Shown here: positions 39,191 through 47,767 of the stretch, piece after piece | How the letters are laid out: each line of letters opens with the position of its first letter | Position numbering within the stretch: the first letter of the stretch is position 1 | DNA from: an uncultured Helicobacter sp. | Lineage (GTDB): Bacteria > Campylobacterota > Campylobacteria > Campylobacterales > Helicobacteraceae | NCBI GenBank assembly: GCA_944325775.1 | Contig: CALVBL010000007.1 | Location: 1-64,000, forward strand | Length of the DNA: 64,000 bases | Reading direction: 5' to 3' | Translations under genes and position numbers: made by a program | Notes under the pieces: generated by a model | What the model was told of the DNA's origin: nothing | Seen by the model: the letters and a program-made list of their open reading frames with translations, nothing else | Database searches by the model: none

Positions 39191-39862
39191 TTACTCATGA
39201 GTCTTTAGATATTTGGCGCACTCCACTAGAGCCTTCTTGCGGTGAGAAATTTCATTTTTAGATTCGATCTGCGCGAGGGTGGTTTGCTCATAGCCATCAG
39301 GCACAAATATCGGATCATAGCCAAAGCCTCCATTGCCCTGTGGCGTGGTGATGACCTTACCCCCACACACACCTTGAAAGTTACGATGTATAGCTTGCCC
39401 ACCAATGCATCCCATCAGACAGACATTAGCGACAAATTGAGCACGAGATTCACTTATATCGCGTGATCGTAGCTCATACACCACACGCGTGAGATTGAGT
39501 GCATCAAGTGATAGATCTTGCAAGCGCGTCTTTTCCTCCTGCCAGCTACCATCTCCAAACTCTATAAGACTAAATCGTGCGCTATAGATCCCCGGAGCAC
39601 CGCCCAGCGCATCTACACACAGCCCGCTATCCTCACTTAGCACCAGAGATTCGCCCTCTCCACGCACAAGAGTGAGCATTTCATAGACTGCCTTTGCCTT
39701 GATAGTGGCATTTTGCTCAAAGCTCGCTCCATTTTCCTCGATCTCAAAGGGGCTTAGAATCTCACTAAGATTCACAATCTCAATATGCGGCAACATCGTG
39801 GCAAAAATGGCTTTGATCTCGGCTTTTTTGTGTGGATTGGAAGTGGCTAGAATGAGCTGCAT
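39191..39862 (-). CDS. rdgB: Non-canonical purine NTP pyrophosphatase (RdgB/HAM1)
   Basis: Removes ITP, XTP and their deoxy forms from the nucleotide pool. 223 residues. Seen: LILATSNPHKKAEIKAIF at the N-terminus, LSEDSGLCVDALGGAPGIYSAR with the metal-binding acid residues, GFGYDPIFVPDGY, and ISHRKKALV near the end. All are standard family motifs. It lies directly downstream of the tRNA-Arg gene on the same strand. Confidence 0.94.
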   Translation of the reverse strand: MQLILATSNPHKKAEIKAIFATMLPHIEIVNLSEILSPFEIEENGASFEQNATIKAKAVYEMLTLVRGEGESLVLSEDSGLCVDALGGAPGIYSARFSLIEFGDGSWQEEKTRLQDLSLDALNLTRVVYELRSRDISESRAQFVANVCLMGCIGGQAIHRNFQGVCGGKVITTPQGNGGFGYDPIFVPDGYEQTTLAQIESKNEISHRKKALVECAKYLKTHE

Positions 39863-39899
39863 AAATGTCCTTGTGTGTGTAGGTAAAAGAAGCTTAGAG

Positions 39900-39976
39900 T
39901 GGTGTCCCCGACGCGATTCGAACGCATGACCTCTCGATTAGGAATCGAACGCTCTATCCAGCTGAGCTACGAGGAC
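39900..39976 (-). tRNA. tRNA-Arg (anticodon CCT)
   Basis: A complete cloverleaf can be drawn on the minus strand: acceptor GTCCTCG paired with CGGGGAC (one G-T), D arm GCTC...GAGC, anticodon stem TTCGA/TCGAG around the loop TTCCTAA, which gives anticodon CCT (reads AGG, Arg), T arm with GTTCGAATC, discriminator A and an encoded CCA end. Confidence 0.95.
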
Positions 39977-40049
39977 AAATAAATGTGGGGATTTTACTTA
40001 GATTTTTGCTACAAATCAATAAAACTACATTTTTTTATCTTTTTTCCCC

Positions 40050-40055
40050 TATAAT
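40050..40055 (+). promoter_or_regulatory. Likely -10 element of gap
   Basis: TATAAT about 30 bases before the gap start, preceded by T-rich tracts, as expected for a Campylobacterota housekeeping promoter. AAAGGAG follows just before the ATG. Confidence 0.55.
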
Positions 40056-40085
40056 ATGGGGATATTTCATCATTAAAGGAGCATT

Positions 40086-41072
40086 ATGTCGGTTAAAGTT
40101 GCTATCAATGGAACAGGGCGGATCGGGCTATGCACAGCGCGTATCATCGGTATGAGGACAGATATAGAGCTTGTCGCACTCAATACCACCGCACCTATAG
40201 ATACTCTTGTGCATTTGTTGCGCTATGATTCGGTGCATAGACACTATGAGGTCCAAAAGCTCGATGATCACACGATCCAAATAGGCAATAACAAAGTCGC
40301 CATTCTATCAGACAGAGACCCTGCAAAGCTAGATTTTAGCGCGTATGGCGCACAAGGCGTGATAGAATGCACGGGTAAATTCAATTCTCTGCAAGCCTCA
40401 AGTGCGCACATCAGAGGTAGTGTGCAAAAAGTGATTATCTCTGCACCAGCAGATGAAACGCCAACTTTCGTATATGGGGTCAATCACGCGCAATACAAGG
40501 GCGAGAATGTGATCTCAAACGCCTCTTGCACCACCAACTGCCTCGCGCCCATCGCCAAAGTCTTGCACGATGCCTATGGGATACAAAGCGCACTGATGAC
40601 GACTATCCACAGCTACACAAACGATCAAAATGTACTTGATGTCAAGCATAAGGATATTCGCCGTGCGCGTGCCGCCGCGCTCAATATCATTCCTACAAGC
40701 TCTGGTGCGGCTAAGGCGGTAGGATTAGTGATCCCCGAGCTTGTGGGGAGATTCAATGGGTTTGCCGTGCGCGTGCCAACCCCAGATGTGAGTCTCGTAG
40801 ATCTAAGTGTGAATCTAAACAAGGTAGCGGACAAAGACGCTATCAACGATCTCTTTAGGCAAGTCCAGCACACAAGTATGAAAGACATCATCTATGTAGA
40901 TGATGAAAAATGCGTCTCAAGTGATTTCATCGGATCACCTTATAGCGCGATATTTGTACCGGATAAGACCTTAGTGATTGGCAACAGCGCGAAAATCCTA
41001 GCATGGTATGATAATGAGATGGGCTACTCTACGCGCCTTGTGGATATGAGCGTGTATGCACTCACACATTGA
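40086..41072 (+). CDS. gap: Glyceraldehyde-3-phosphate dehydrogenase
   Basis: 328 residues. NAD-binding start VAINGTGRIGLCTARI (canonical GFGRIG is GTGRIG here), the active site SNASCTTNCLAPIAK with the catalytic Cys, the TTIHSYTNDQN histidine loop and AWYDNEMGYSTR near the C-terminus. It works in glycolysis and gluconeogenesis. It is followed 14 bases later by pgi, so the two sugar-phosphate genes form an operon, whereas pgk is elsewhere. Confidence 0.96.
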   Translation: MSVKVAINGTGRIGLCTARIIGMRTDIELVALNTTAPIDTLVHLLRYDSVHRHYEVQKLDDHTIQIGNNKVAILSDRDPAKLDFSAYGAQGVIECTGKFNSLQASSAHIRGSVQKVIISAPADETPTFVYGVNHAQYKGENVISNASCTTNCLAPIAKVLHDAYGIQSALMTTIHSYTNDQNVLDVKHKDIRRARAAALNIIPTSSGAAKAVGLVIPELVGRFNGFAVRVPTPDVSLVDLSVNLNKVADKDAINDLFRQVQHTSMKDIIYVDDEKCVSSDFIGSPYSAIFVPDKTLVIGNSAKILAWYDNEMGYSTRLVDMSVYALTH

Positions 41073-41086
41073 TTTAAGGACACATA

Positions 41087-42322
41087 ATGCTAACTTTCAA
41101 ACAATTCTTTGCCCTTAGCGGCGACATCGATCCAGTCTTTAAATCTATCAAAGAGGAACGACTTAAATCCACAAGTGGATACTATGAGCTGCCTTTTAGC
41201 AAAAAGGCATTGCAAGATTCACGGCACTACATCAAAAAACACAAAGAGCTAATCGCCAAGTTAAAAAACCTCGTCATCATCGGTGTGGGTGGAAGCTCAC
41301 TAGGGCTTAAGGCTCTAGATTCCATGCTTTGCTCTTTGCCCCAGCGCAATGCCATCAAATTGCGCTTTTTAGAATGCACCGATAGCCTTGCGACACAAAA
41401 CACACTCAAAAAACTCAAACTCAAAAACACGCTCTTTATCGTGATTTCTAAAAGTGGCAGCACGATCGAGACCGCCTCACTTCTCAAATATGTGCTAGAG
41501 ACCTACGATCTACTCCAACCCAAAAACAAATCCCACCTCCTAGCCATCACCGATACCAATTCACCGCTCCAGCAATGGTGCCAAAAGCAAAAAATCGCCT
41601 TTGTCAATATCGATAAAAATGTGGGTGGGAGATTTTCGGTGCTAAGTAGCGTGGGGATTTTACCTCTGATGATATTAGGATATAAGACTAAAGAGATCCT
41701 AGCGGGTGCGCGTGAGATCGCCACAAGGTTTTTTGAGCGTAAGGAGGATCATATCCTACACAAAGCCCTCTATATGGTGCGACATCGCGAGCAATACCCT
41801 ATAAATGTGCTTTTTTCATATTCCAGTGCGCTAAAGGAATTTAACGCATGGTATGTGCAGCTGTGGGCAGAGAGCCTAGGCAAACTCAATACTGATAAAC
41901 AGCCTGTAGGACTCACACCCATCGCACTGGTGGGAAGTATAGACCAGCATTCGTTTTTACAGCTCATCGTGCAGGGTCCGCAGGATAAAAGTGTCACATT
42001 TATCGCGCTAAACCCCAAGCACCAACTCAAACCACGCATTCCCAAGATGAAACTAGAGTTTTTAGAATCGAGCGATTTTATCAATGGTGCGAGTTTCGCC
42101 ACTCTGCTAGATAAACAGTGCCTAGCGACTATGCAGACTCTCCAAGCCCAAGAGATTCCCACAGATTCCATCGTGCTTGATAGGATTTCAGAGTACAATG
42201 CCGGTGCGCTTGTGATGTATTATGAACTTCTAACTTCGTGCGCTGGATGTGCGCTGGGGATAGATACTTATGATCAGCCCGGCGTGGAGTTTGGAAAGAC
42301 GCGATTGCGGGAGATGTTTTAG
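41087..42322 (+). CDS. pgi: Glucose-6-phosphate isomerase
   Basis: Interconverts glucose-6-phosphate and fructose-6-phosphate. 411 residues, the shorter form compared with about 550 in E. coli. Sugar-isomerase motifs: IGVGGSSLGLKAL, VISKSGSTIETASL, VGGRFSVLSSVG, LVGSIDQHSFLQLIVQGP and the C-terminal catalytic-lysine region DQPGVEFGKTR. AAGGA precedes the ATG. It is the second gene of gap-pgi. Confidence 0.95.
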   Translation: MLTFKQFFALSGDIDPVFKSIKEERLKSTSGYYELPFSKKALQDSRHYIKKHKELIAKLKNLVIIGVGGSSLGLKALDSMLCSLPQRNAIKLRFLECTDSLATQNTLKKLKLKNTLFIVISKSGSTIETASLLKYVLETYDLLQPKNKSHLLAITDTNSPLQQWCQKQKIAFVNIDKNVGGRFSVLSSVGILPLMILGYKTKEILAGAREIATRFFERKEDHILHKALYMVRHREQYPINVLFSYSSALKEFNAWYVQLWAESLGKLNTDKQPVGLTPIALVGSIDQHSFLQLIVQGPQDKSVTFIALNPKHQLKPRIPKMKLEFLESSDFINGASFATLLDKQCLATMQTLQAQEIPTDSIVLDRISEYNAGALVMYYELLTSCAGCALGIDTYDQPGVEFGKTRLREMF

Positions 42323-42327
42323 GGGGA

Positions 42328-42358
42328 TTATAGAATTTAGAATCTATAAAGAATTTTT
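42328..42358 (+). terminator. Weak terminator after pgi
   Basis: Seven-base A/T-rich stem TTATAGA / TCTATAA with an eight-base loop, followed by a short T run. The stem includes heptamer-type sequence (AGAATCT), so it may be fortuitous. Confidence 0.35.
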
Positions 42359-42400
42359 CTACAAATATTTCATTTTGAGGCTGTGCTTGTAAGGTAATAT

Positions 42401-42411
42401 GGGGGGGGGGG
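42401..42411 (+). repeat. G11 homopolymer tract
   Basis: Eleven G residues in the convergent gap between pgi and a decayed glycosyltransferase gene. It is the longest homopolymer I see in the window. On the minus strand it lies 18 bases beyond the stop of the glycosyltransferase fragment, so it may be a former in-gene contingency tract. Confidence 0.9.
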
Positions 42412-42428
42412 TGGGGCAGAGTTAAAAC

Positions 42429-42912
42429 TCATAGCCAACTGATCAAACCTTTTTTATTCAATTGCCTTACAAGTCGCAAAAATCCTCTCTTCTTGAGAAA
42501 CTTTAGAATAACTGCGCGAAAAAAGATGCTTTTAAAATACCAATGCACAAAACTACTACCCGCAAGAAAAGTAAAGATTTTTGCAACTAATGCCCGCAAA
42601 AAGCCGACAAAAACGCAAGCTTGCTTGCGTGAGAACACAAACATCAAAATTATTCGCATCGATATGTGCTCTCGTATCGGCTACATAATCGACATCCACA
42701 ATCTCATCGATAAACTCAAATTGCTTATAGAGCTACTCTCCATAACCATTGGTATAAACCACAAGGTGAGCGGAGGGAAATAATGCTTTGGTTGCATAGA
42801 TTTCACGAATAGCGACTATGCAATCCCCAATAGATCCAGTCCGATAAAAAGCAATTTTTGATACATAATTATTTCTTATTATTGGCTTTACTTTTAAGAC
42901 AAAGTATTTTAT
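42429..42912 (-). pseudogene. Decayed family 9 (heptosyltransferase-like) glycosyltransferase
   Basis: Minus-strand reading from 42912 gives KYFVLKVKPIIRNNY then SKIAFYRTGSIGDCIVAIRE, the nucleotide-sugar start of GT9 LPS heptosyltransferase-like proteins. Defects: the initial codon is ATA where ATG is expected, an in-frame TAG lies at 42733-42735, and a frameshift lies near 42555, after which the frame resumes as SSFVHWYFKSIFFRAVILKF and ends at 42429. Even repaired it would be only about 160 residues against some 300-350 for the family, so the C-terminal half is missing. Its base composition is more A/T-rich than its neighbours. Confidence 0.75.
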
Positions 42913-42918
42913 ATTCCG

Positions 42919-43497
42919 CTACCACTCCTCACCTATCCCTAGCACAAGGCATTTATCAAACCTCGGCAGCACGCACAGCAGATACACCAGCCTATCCACC
43001 CCAAGCTCTTGCAAATCACTAAAATACCGACCATCCACGCTAAAATATCTTACCTCTTCATCAGCGCGCCCAAATCTCCCGCCTATACCCACACCCCCAA
43101 ACTCACTGTATTTGAGAAACGCGCTGATATACACGCGTGTGAATACTATCGCACCTTGAAGCTCGGCTTTTTTATCGCGGGGTAGGGCATTGTAGGCTCT
43201 GTGTCCGATGAGGATTCTACCGCGAAATCGTGCATACTGCCCGTTTGCAGAATTTTCCTCAAGCTTCTCATAAAATGCCTGCAAGGAAGGAGTAAATCTC
43301 TGCAAAAAATATGCGCCATCTTTTGGCTGGGAATAGGGCGCGCTGGAGTTGCGCCCACGCTCATCGCCACCGCCATATTCATAATCGTGATTTGCCTTTG
43401 GTGGGCGGATTGTGAGGGTAGATTCCTTGTGGGGGTAGGCGTAAATCTCAAGTGCGCAAAATGCTACCAAAAGCACCGCTTTTGCGATGAGATTCAT
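42919..43497 (-). CDS. Secreted hypothetical protein
   Basis: 192 residues with an N-terminal signal peptide (NLIAKAVLLVAFCALEIYA). The mature part is polar and Gly/Tyr/Arg-rich (NHDYEYGGGDERGRNSSAPY) with a conserved-looking core QYARFRGRILIGHRAYNALP and a single C-terminal Cys pair. I do not recognise the family. Its ATG overlaps the ispE stop by four bases, so it is translated in the truB-csrA-ispE operon, in the place where H. pylori carries smpB. Probably periplasmic. Confidence 0.7.
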   Translation of the reverse strand: MNLIAKAVLLVAFCALEIYAYPHKESTLTIRPPKANHDYEYGGGDERGRNSSAPYSQPKDGAYFLQRFTPSLQAFYEKLEENSANGQYARFRGRILIGHRAYNALPRDKKAELQGAIVFTRVYISAFLKYSEFGGVGIGGRFGRADEEVRYFSVDGRYFSDLQELGVDRLVYLLCVLPRFDKCLVLGIGEEW

Positions 43498-44309
43498 ACC
43501 TTTATCCGAAAAAAGCTACTACCACTCCCGCTAAAAAACCACCCGCTTCCAAGCTCTGTGCGCACAGAATCTAGCTCTGGAGTGATGAGCAGCGCGCTCA
43601 TATAGAGGTCGTTTAGCTCCTCTAGCGAGTGAGTGCGCAGGAGTTGCACACTGGGGGTAGAAAGCCACTTCTCTGGCAATGGACTAAAGGTGCGATCATG
43701 GTGTGCGATAGATTCTCTATAGGCTTTATACACTGCAGGTGTGGAGCAGGTGAGCTTTGGCGTGTAGATTTCAAACTCGGGAAGATCCTCCGCAAAAGGC
43801 GTAACTTCCTCGCCTATGCCACTGACATTCGCGCTCATATCGCGTTGAAGAAAATACATCACATCCGCCCCGCACCGCCGCGCGATAAAGGCATAATCCT
43901 CTCTCTCTAGCTCTATCTCACACAGCGCACACACACTATGGACAAAACTCGCGGCATTAGCACTCCCGCCGCCTAGTCCCGCACCCTCTGGTATGCTCTT
44001 TTGCACACTGACCTTGAGAGTTTCGACAAAATCTGCTATGTGAGAATCCACGCGCTTGCATTGCTCACTTCTGGCTAGCTCTTGTAGGGCGCATTTTGCC
44101 TTATAGATAGTGTTAGATTCTATATCACAGCCAAACGCACCCTCTAAGACAAAGCCCATAGAGCTAGATTCTATACTGATGATGTCAAATAGCGTGCCTT
44201 GAGCTAGCACGAAGCGCGAGGAGAGGAGATAGAAGCCATCATCACGTCTACCAATGATTTTAAGAAAAATATTAAGCTTTGGGTAACTCTTGGAGATAAG
44301 GGGGTGCAT
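43494..44309 (-). CDS. ispE: 4-diphosphocytidyl-2-C-methyl-D-erythritol kinase
   Basis: GHMP kinase of the MEP isoprenoid pathway; phosphorylates CDP-ME at the 2-hydroxyl. 271 residues. Seen: SYPKLNIFLKIIGRRDDGFY at the N-terminus, the ATP-binding PEGAGLGGGSANAASF, and the C-terminal GSGWFFSGSGSSFF loop. It starts just after csrA ends and overlaps the next gene, matching the conserved csrA-ispE pairing of Helicobacter and Campylobacter. Confidence 0.93.
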   Translation of the reverse strand: MHPLISKSYPKLNIFLKIIGRRDDGFYLLSSRFVLAQGTLFDIISIESSSMGFVLEGAFGCDIESNTIYKAKCALQELARSEQCKRVDSHIADFVETLKVSVQKSIPEGAGLGGGSANAASFVHSVCALCEIELEREDYAFIARRCGADVMYFLQRDMSANVSGIGEEVTPFAEDLPEFEIYTPKLTCSTPAVYKAYRESIAHHDRTFSPLPEKWLSTPSVQLLRTHSLEELNDLYMSALLITPELDSVRTELGSGWFFSGSGSSFFRIKV

Positions 44310-44310
44310 A

Positions 44311-44544
44311 TTATTTCTTTTTGATAGTTTCTACCTTGGGCAAAGAGAGATTGGTCGGAGCATTGATAGAGGCTTGTTGGTTTTGCATAGCGATGGCATC
44401 TTTGAGCTCGGAGCGCAAAATCAACATATTAGAAGGTGCCTTAAATCCTAAGCGCACGCTGCCTTTGTCGATAGAGATGATTTTAATTTCTATATCATCG
44501 CCTATCATCACGCCATCATCTTGTTTCCTAGAGAGTATCAGCAT
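44311..44544 (-). CDS. csrA: Carbon storage regulator CsrA
   Basis: 77-residue RNA-binding post-transcriptional regulator. The N-terminal [20 protein letters not shown] and the [18 protein letters not shown] segment are diagnostic. It binds GGA motifs in mRNA leaders; in H. pylori and C. jejuni it affects motility and stress responses, and in Campylobacter it is antagonised by FliW. It overlaps the end of truB by 17 bases. Confidence 0.95.
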   Translation of the reverse strand: MLILSRKQDDGVMIGDDIEIKIISIDKGSVRLGFKAPSNMLILRSELKDAIAMQNQQASINAPTNLSLPKVETIKKK

Positions 44545-45388
44545 ATGGAATCCTATTGTAGAGGTATTTTACCTTTTTGTTTGCTAGAACTTCAATTATA
44601 GAGAAAAAATCCTCAAAAGAAGTTTTATATACACCACTTTTTGTGTTTTGCAGAGAGAATTTCGCACCATTTCTGATAAGATTTTCATACGCACAAAGCT
44701 CTAGGGTAGGGTAGGGTAGAATCTCACAGGGATTGAGTGTGAAAAACATTTCATAGCTGGCAATTACAGAATCTGTAATCCCATATTCAGAGATATTGCC
44801 TTCAGAGATTCTATGTAGGGAGCTAAGTGCGCCGGTGGTGCCAAGACTATGTGCGATGAGCTCACCCAAAGAGCGCACATAGCCGCCCTTTGATATACTA
44901 ACTTCAAAGCTCAAAAATGGGTGATTGTATGCACAAAGAGTGATTTCATACACAGACATTGTGTCCCTTTCTAGTGTAAATTCCACACCTTCACGCGCGA
45001 GTTTGTAGGCGCGTGTGCCATTGATGTGTTTGGCACTAAAGCGCGGTGGAGTATAGGACACTTCGCCCGTGAGTGAATCTAGCACCTCCAGCACGCGCTC
45101 TAAGCTCAAAGGAGCGATTTCGCGCACAGATTCTATGCCCTGTATATCAAGTGTGGGCGAACTCACCCCAAGCCACAAGGTCGCCCGATAGCGTTTGGGT
45201 GTGAGCTGCAAAAATGGCAAAAGCCGCGTGTGTGCTCCAAAGCCCACCACCAAAAGCCCACTAGCAAATGGATCAAGTGTGCCGCTATAGCCGGCTTTTG
45301 ACTCACCTATATGTTTTTTGAGACGCGTTAAAAAGTGATTGGAGCTGATATTTTTAGGCTTATACGCAGCAAGTAGGAGATTTTTCAT
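44528..45388 (-). CDS. truB: tRNA pseudouridine-55 synthase TruB
   Basis: Makes pseudouridine 55 in the T loop of tRNAs. About 286 residues from the ATG at 45388; the open frame reaches 45457 but the extra N-terminal residues are not family-like. Seen: [16 protein letters not shown], catalytic loop [20 protein letters not shown] with the conserved Asp, [13 protein letters not shown] and the [12 protein letters not shown] motif. It leads the truB-csrA-ispE operon. Confidence 0.93.
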   Translation of the reverse strand: MKNLLLAAYKPKNISSNHFLTRLKKHIGESKAGYSGTLDPFASGLLVVGFGAHTRLLPFLQLTPKRYRATLWLGVSSPTLDIQGIESVREIAPLSLERVLEVLDSLTGEVSYTPPRFSAKHINGTRAYKLAREGVEFTLERDTMSVYEITLCAYNHPFLSFEVSISKGGYVRSLGELIAHSLGTTGALSSLHRISEGNISEYGITDSVIASYEMFFTLNPCEILPYPTLELCAYENLIRNGAKFSLQNTKSGVYKTSFEDFFSIIEVLANKKVKYLYNRIPYADTL

Positions 45389-45487
45389 AATGAAGCGTAT
45401 TTCACAATTAGGAGATCTTTCATAGTAGAGAATCTTTGCATAATAATAAATTTTCACACAATGAAGAATCTTGCATACGCGCTGCCC

Positions 45488-47059
45488 TTAAGATTGGAGA
45501 GCCTTAAGGGATTGCGCGCTCTGTGTGATAAGGGCATTGATGTGCTGATAAGATTCTATGAGGTTTTGAATCTGTGTGGAGACTTCAAACGTGGTGGTGT
45601 TTTGGGTCGTGATATTCTGTATGATGCTATGGAGCGCATCTTGGATATTTTGGAGATTTTGTTTAGAATCTTCACTCTCTTGGATAAGGCTCTCAAATGT
45701 CTGTGAGCTTTCTTGGGCGTTGTAGCATATCTCATCGATATTGCTCGCTAGGAGGTTGATACTCACTTCGATATCCTTGAGGCTTTTTTGGGTGGATTCT
45801 GCGAGTTTTCGCACTTCATCTGCCACCACGGCAAACCCCCGCCCATGCTCACCCGCACGCGCCGCCTCAATCGCGGCATTGAGTGCTAGGAGATTCGTTC
45901 TACTGGCGATATCATCGATAAACTTCAGCACATCTTTTATCTGTGCAACGCTCCCATTGAGATCCGCAAACTTCGCGCTAAGCGCACTCTGGATCTCGAT
46001 GCTCTCGCCGAGTTTTTCAAAAAGATGCAAGAGGCTTGAACTCGCGCGCTCAAACTGATCTTGTTCTTTGGTGATATGCTCTTGGGAGCTGGTGCTGTGC
46101 TCGATGGATTGGGTGATGGTGTGCAAGATAGTACTGCTAGATTCTAGAGTTTTGGAGGCATCTTGCTCTAGGGCAGCGATCTGGGATTTGAGCGTGGTGA
46201 GCGCTTCAGTTGCGATGGGTTTTTGTGGCGCATCTTGTAATGTTTTATCTGCTTTTAGAGCGGGGTTGGATTCACTGGATTTGGCAGAATGGGCGTTTTG
46301 GAGTAGTGCTTGTTTAAATGGTTCAAATACCCCGATATCGCGGGATTGCAACTCATTTAAAGCATACGCAGAATCTTGCATATCTCTCATGAGTGTAGAG
46401 AGCTGCTGCCAGTGGGTTTTAAACCGCGTAGATAAGCCAAAGATTCTCAAGATCAGCACAGCTATCACAGCACACACCACAAGCGCGATGACTCCAAAGA
46501 TGAGGAGTGCGCTAGGGGTATGAGAATCTGTGCTTGGTGTGCGAGTTGTGTCTGCGCTAGCTTTTTGGAGTAGGAGTGCATAGACTTTTTGGAGGATTTG
46601 GCTTGTCTGCGTGGCAAACTCTGTGCTAGATTCTATCTCGAGCGCTTTATTTATTTGTTGATAAAAGGACTGCAAGTCGTGATCGTTTTTGACAAAGCTC
46701 TCATTCCAGCTTTTGATCATCGCGATAATGAGGGCTTTGTTTTGAGAATCTTGGGGGGCGGTAAGGAGGTTGGTTAGTCGCGTATATACCTGCCCGATGA
46801 AATCAAACTGCTCAAGTATATCTTGATTTTCTAGTAGTGAATTGCTAAGGGCAGCAGCCTGCGAGGTATTAGCACGATACGCGGTTGTAGCAAAAAACGC
46901 GCACAAGCCCAAAAGTGCAGCAAAAAATACGCTCATAATAATCAGGTTGCTTGTAAGCGAGTAGGGTAGTGGGAAGCGTCTGCTGATATCTTGATGAGAT
47001 GAATGATCGTTCAAAGATGCCTCAATATCGGTTTGTGCTTTATGATCTTGGTTTTGCAT
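45488..47059 (-). CDS. Methyl-accepting chemotaxis protein
   Basis: About 523 residues from the ATG at 47059, which follows AAGGA; the frame is open to 47110. Two membrane segments ([42 protein letters not shown]) enclose a helical periplasmic domain of about 120 residues with no Cache or PAS signature. The highly conserved signalling hairpin tip ([19 protein letters not shown] followed by [17 protein letters not shown]) identifies it as a chemoreceptor. No C-terminal CheR/CheB pentapeptide is seen, as is usual in Helicobacter. It diverges from the CxxCH protein gene at 47176. Confidence 0.92.
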   Translation of the reverse strand: MQNQDHKAQTDIEASLNDHSSHQDISRRFPLPYSLTSNLIIMSVFFAALLGLCAFFATTAYRANTSQAAALSNSLLENQDILEQFDFIGQVYTRLTNLLTAPQDSQNKALIIAMIKSWNESFVKNDHDLQSFYQQINKALEIESSTEFATQTSQILQKVYALLLQKASADTTRTPSTDSHTPSALLIFGVIALVVCAVIAVLILRIFGLSTRFKTHWQQLSTLMRDMQDSAYALNELQSRDIGVFEPFKQALLQNAHSAKSSESNPALKADKTLQDAPQKPIATEALTTLKSQIAALEQDASKTLESSSTILHTITQSIEHSTSSQEHITKEQDQFERASSSLLHLFEKLGESIEIQSALSAKFADLNGSVAQIKDVLKFIDDIASRTNLLALNAAIEAARAGEHGRGFAVVADEVRKLAESTQKSLKDIEVSINLLASNIDEICYNAQESSQTFESLIQESEDSKQNLQNIQDALHSIIQNITTQNTTTFEVSTQIQNLIESYQHINALITQSAQSLKALQS

Positions 47060-47175
47060 ATCGATCCTTTTTAGGCTATTTGCTAGATTCTGTAGCAAAT
47101 TATGTGCCACACTTGTTGTATTTAGAATATGCTGTGATTTGCCGATATGTGCGTATTTGTGAAAGGAATGGGGAG

Positions 47176-47565
47176 ATGAAAAAATTTGTGTGGATTCTGG
47201 CGCTTTGTCTGGGGAGCGCGTGGCTGGGTGCTAGTGAGATCACCAAAAAAATGCGCGACATGGAATACAGCATAAACAGCATGCAAAAGGGCTTTTTTTA
47301 TAACGACAAGATACAGATCGCTAAGGGGCTTAGGGAGTTTAAGCAAACTTATGGGGAGTTTAAGAAGCATAATGTGTTTGACTATCTCAAAAACTCACAG
47401 AGTATGGAAGAAAACATCGTGCTAAATACGCTCAAGCGCGATGAGGAAAGTATCCAAGCACTTGAAGAGGCACTGCAAAAAAATCAGATCCTAAAAGCGG
47501 CGGAGATTCACGCAGATATATTACACTCTTGCACCGTATGCCATGCTCTCACACGAGGCTGGTAG
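47176..47565 (+). CDS. Small exported protein with one c-type haem motif
   Basis: 129 residues: signal peptide ([20 protein letters not shown]), an all-helical charged body ([39 protein letters not shown]) and a C-terminal CTVCH haem-attachment motif eight residues before the end. This order, four helices with CxxCH near the C-terminus, fits the class II (c'-like) cytochromes. It would be a periplasmic electron carrier or gas/redox sensor. The ATG at 47176 follows GGGAG. Divergent from the chemoreceptor gene, which raises the idea of a paired redox-taxis function. Confidence 0.72.
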   Translation: MKKFVWILALCLGSAWLGASEITKKMRDMEYSINSMQKGFFYNDKIQIAKGLREFKQTYGEFKKHNVFDYLKNSQSMEENIVLNTLKRDEESIQALEEALQKNQILKAAEIHADILHSCTVCHALTRGW

Positions 47566-47593
47566 AAGTGAGTGATAGCATCTATACATCTTG

Positions 47594-47625
47594 ATGCAAG
47601 CTTTGTTTTTTGGCAAAACTTGCAT
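47594..47625. terminator. Probable bidirectional terminator
   Basis: ATGCAAG-c-TTTG and CAAAACTTGCAT form an 11-base stem around a T-rich loop, between the convergent CxxCH and metallo-hydrolase genes. There is no long T run on either side. Confidence 0.4.
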
Positions 47626-47767
47626 ATCGCTTGTATGGAGTAAATCCGCCCTTCGCTCCGCTTACGCGTTCATACACTTTATTTTTAGCAAGATTCTAGA
47701 AATTCTTGGTGTGAGCCTCATTGACACGATTTGGGCTGGCGTATTGTCTATAAAATCAAGATAGATT

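Noticed and set aside
42493..42783. Plus-strand 96-codon frame rich in Lys and Arg that could be joined to the G11 tract by an upstream ATG at 42399
   Set aside because: It is exactly antisense to the recognisable GT9 remnant, and its composition is what the reverse strand of that gene would give; no homology is seen.
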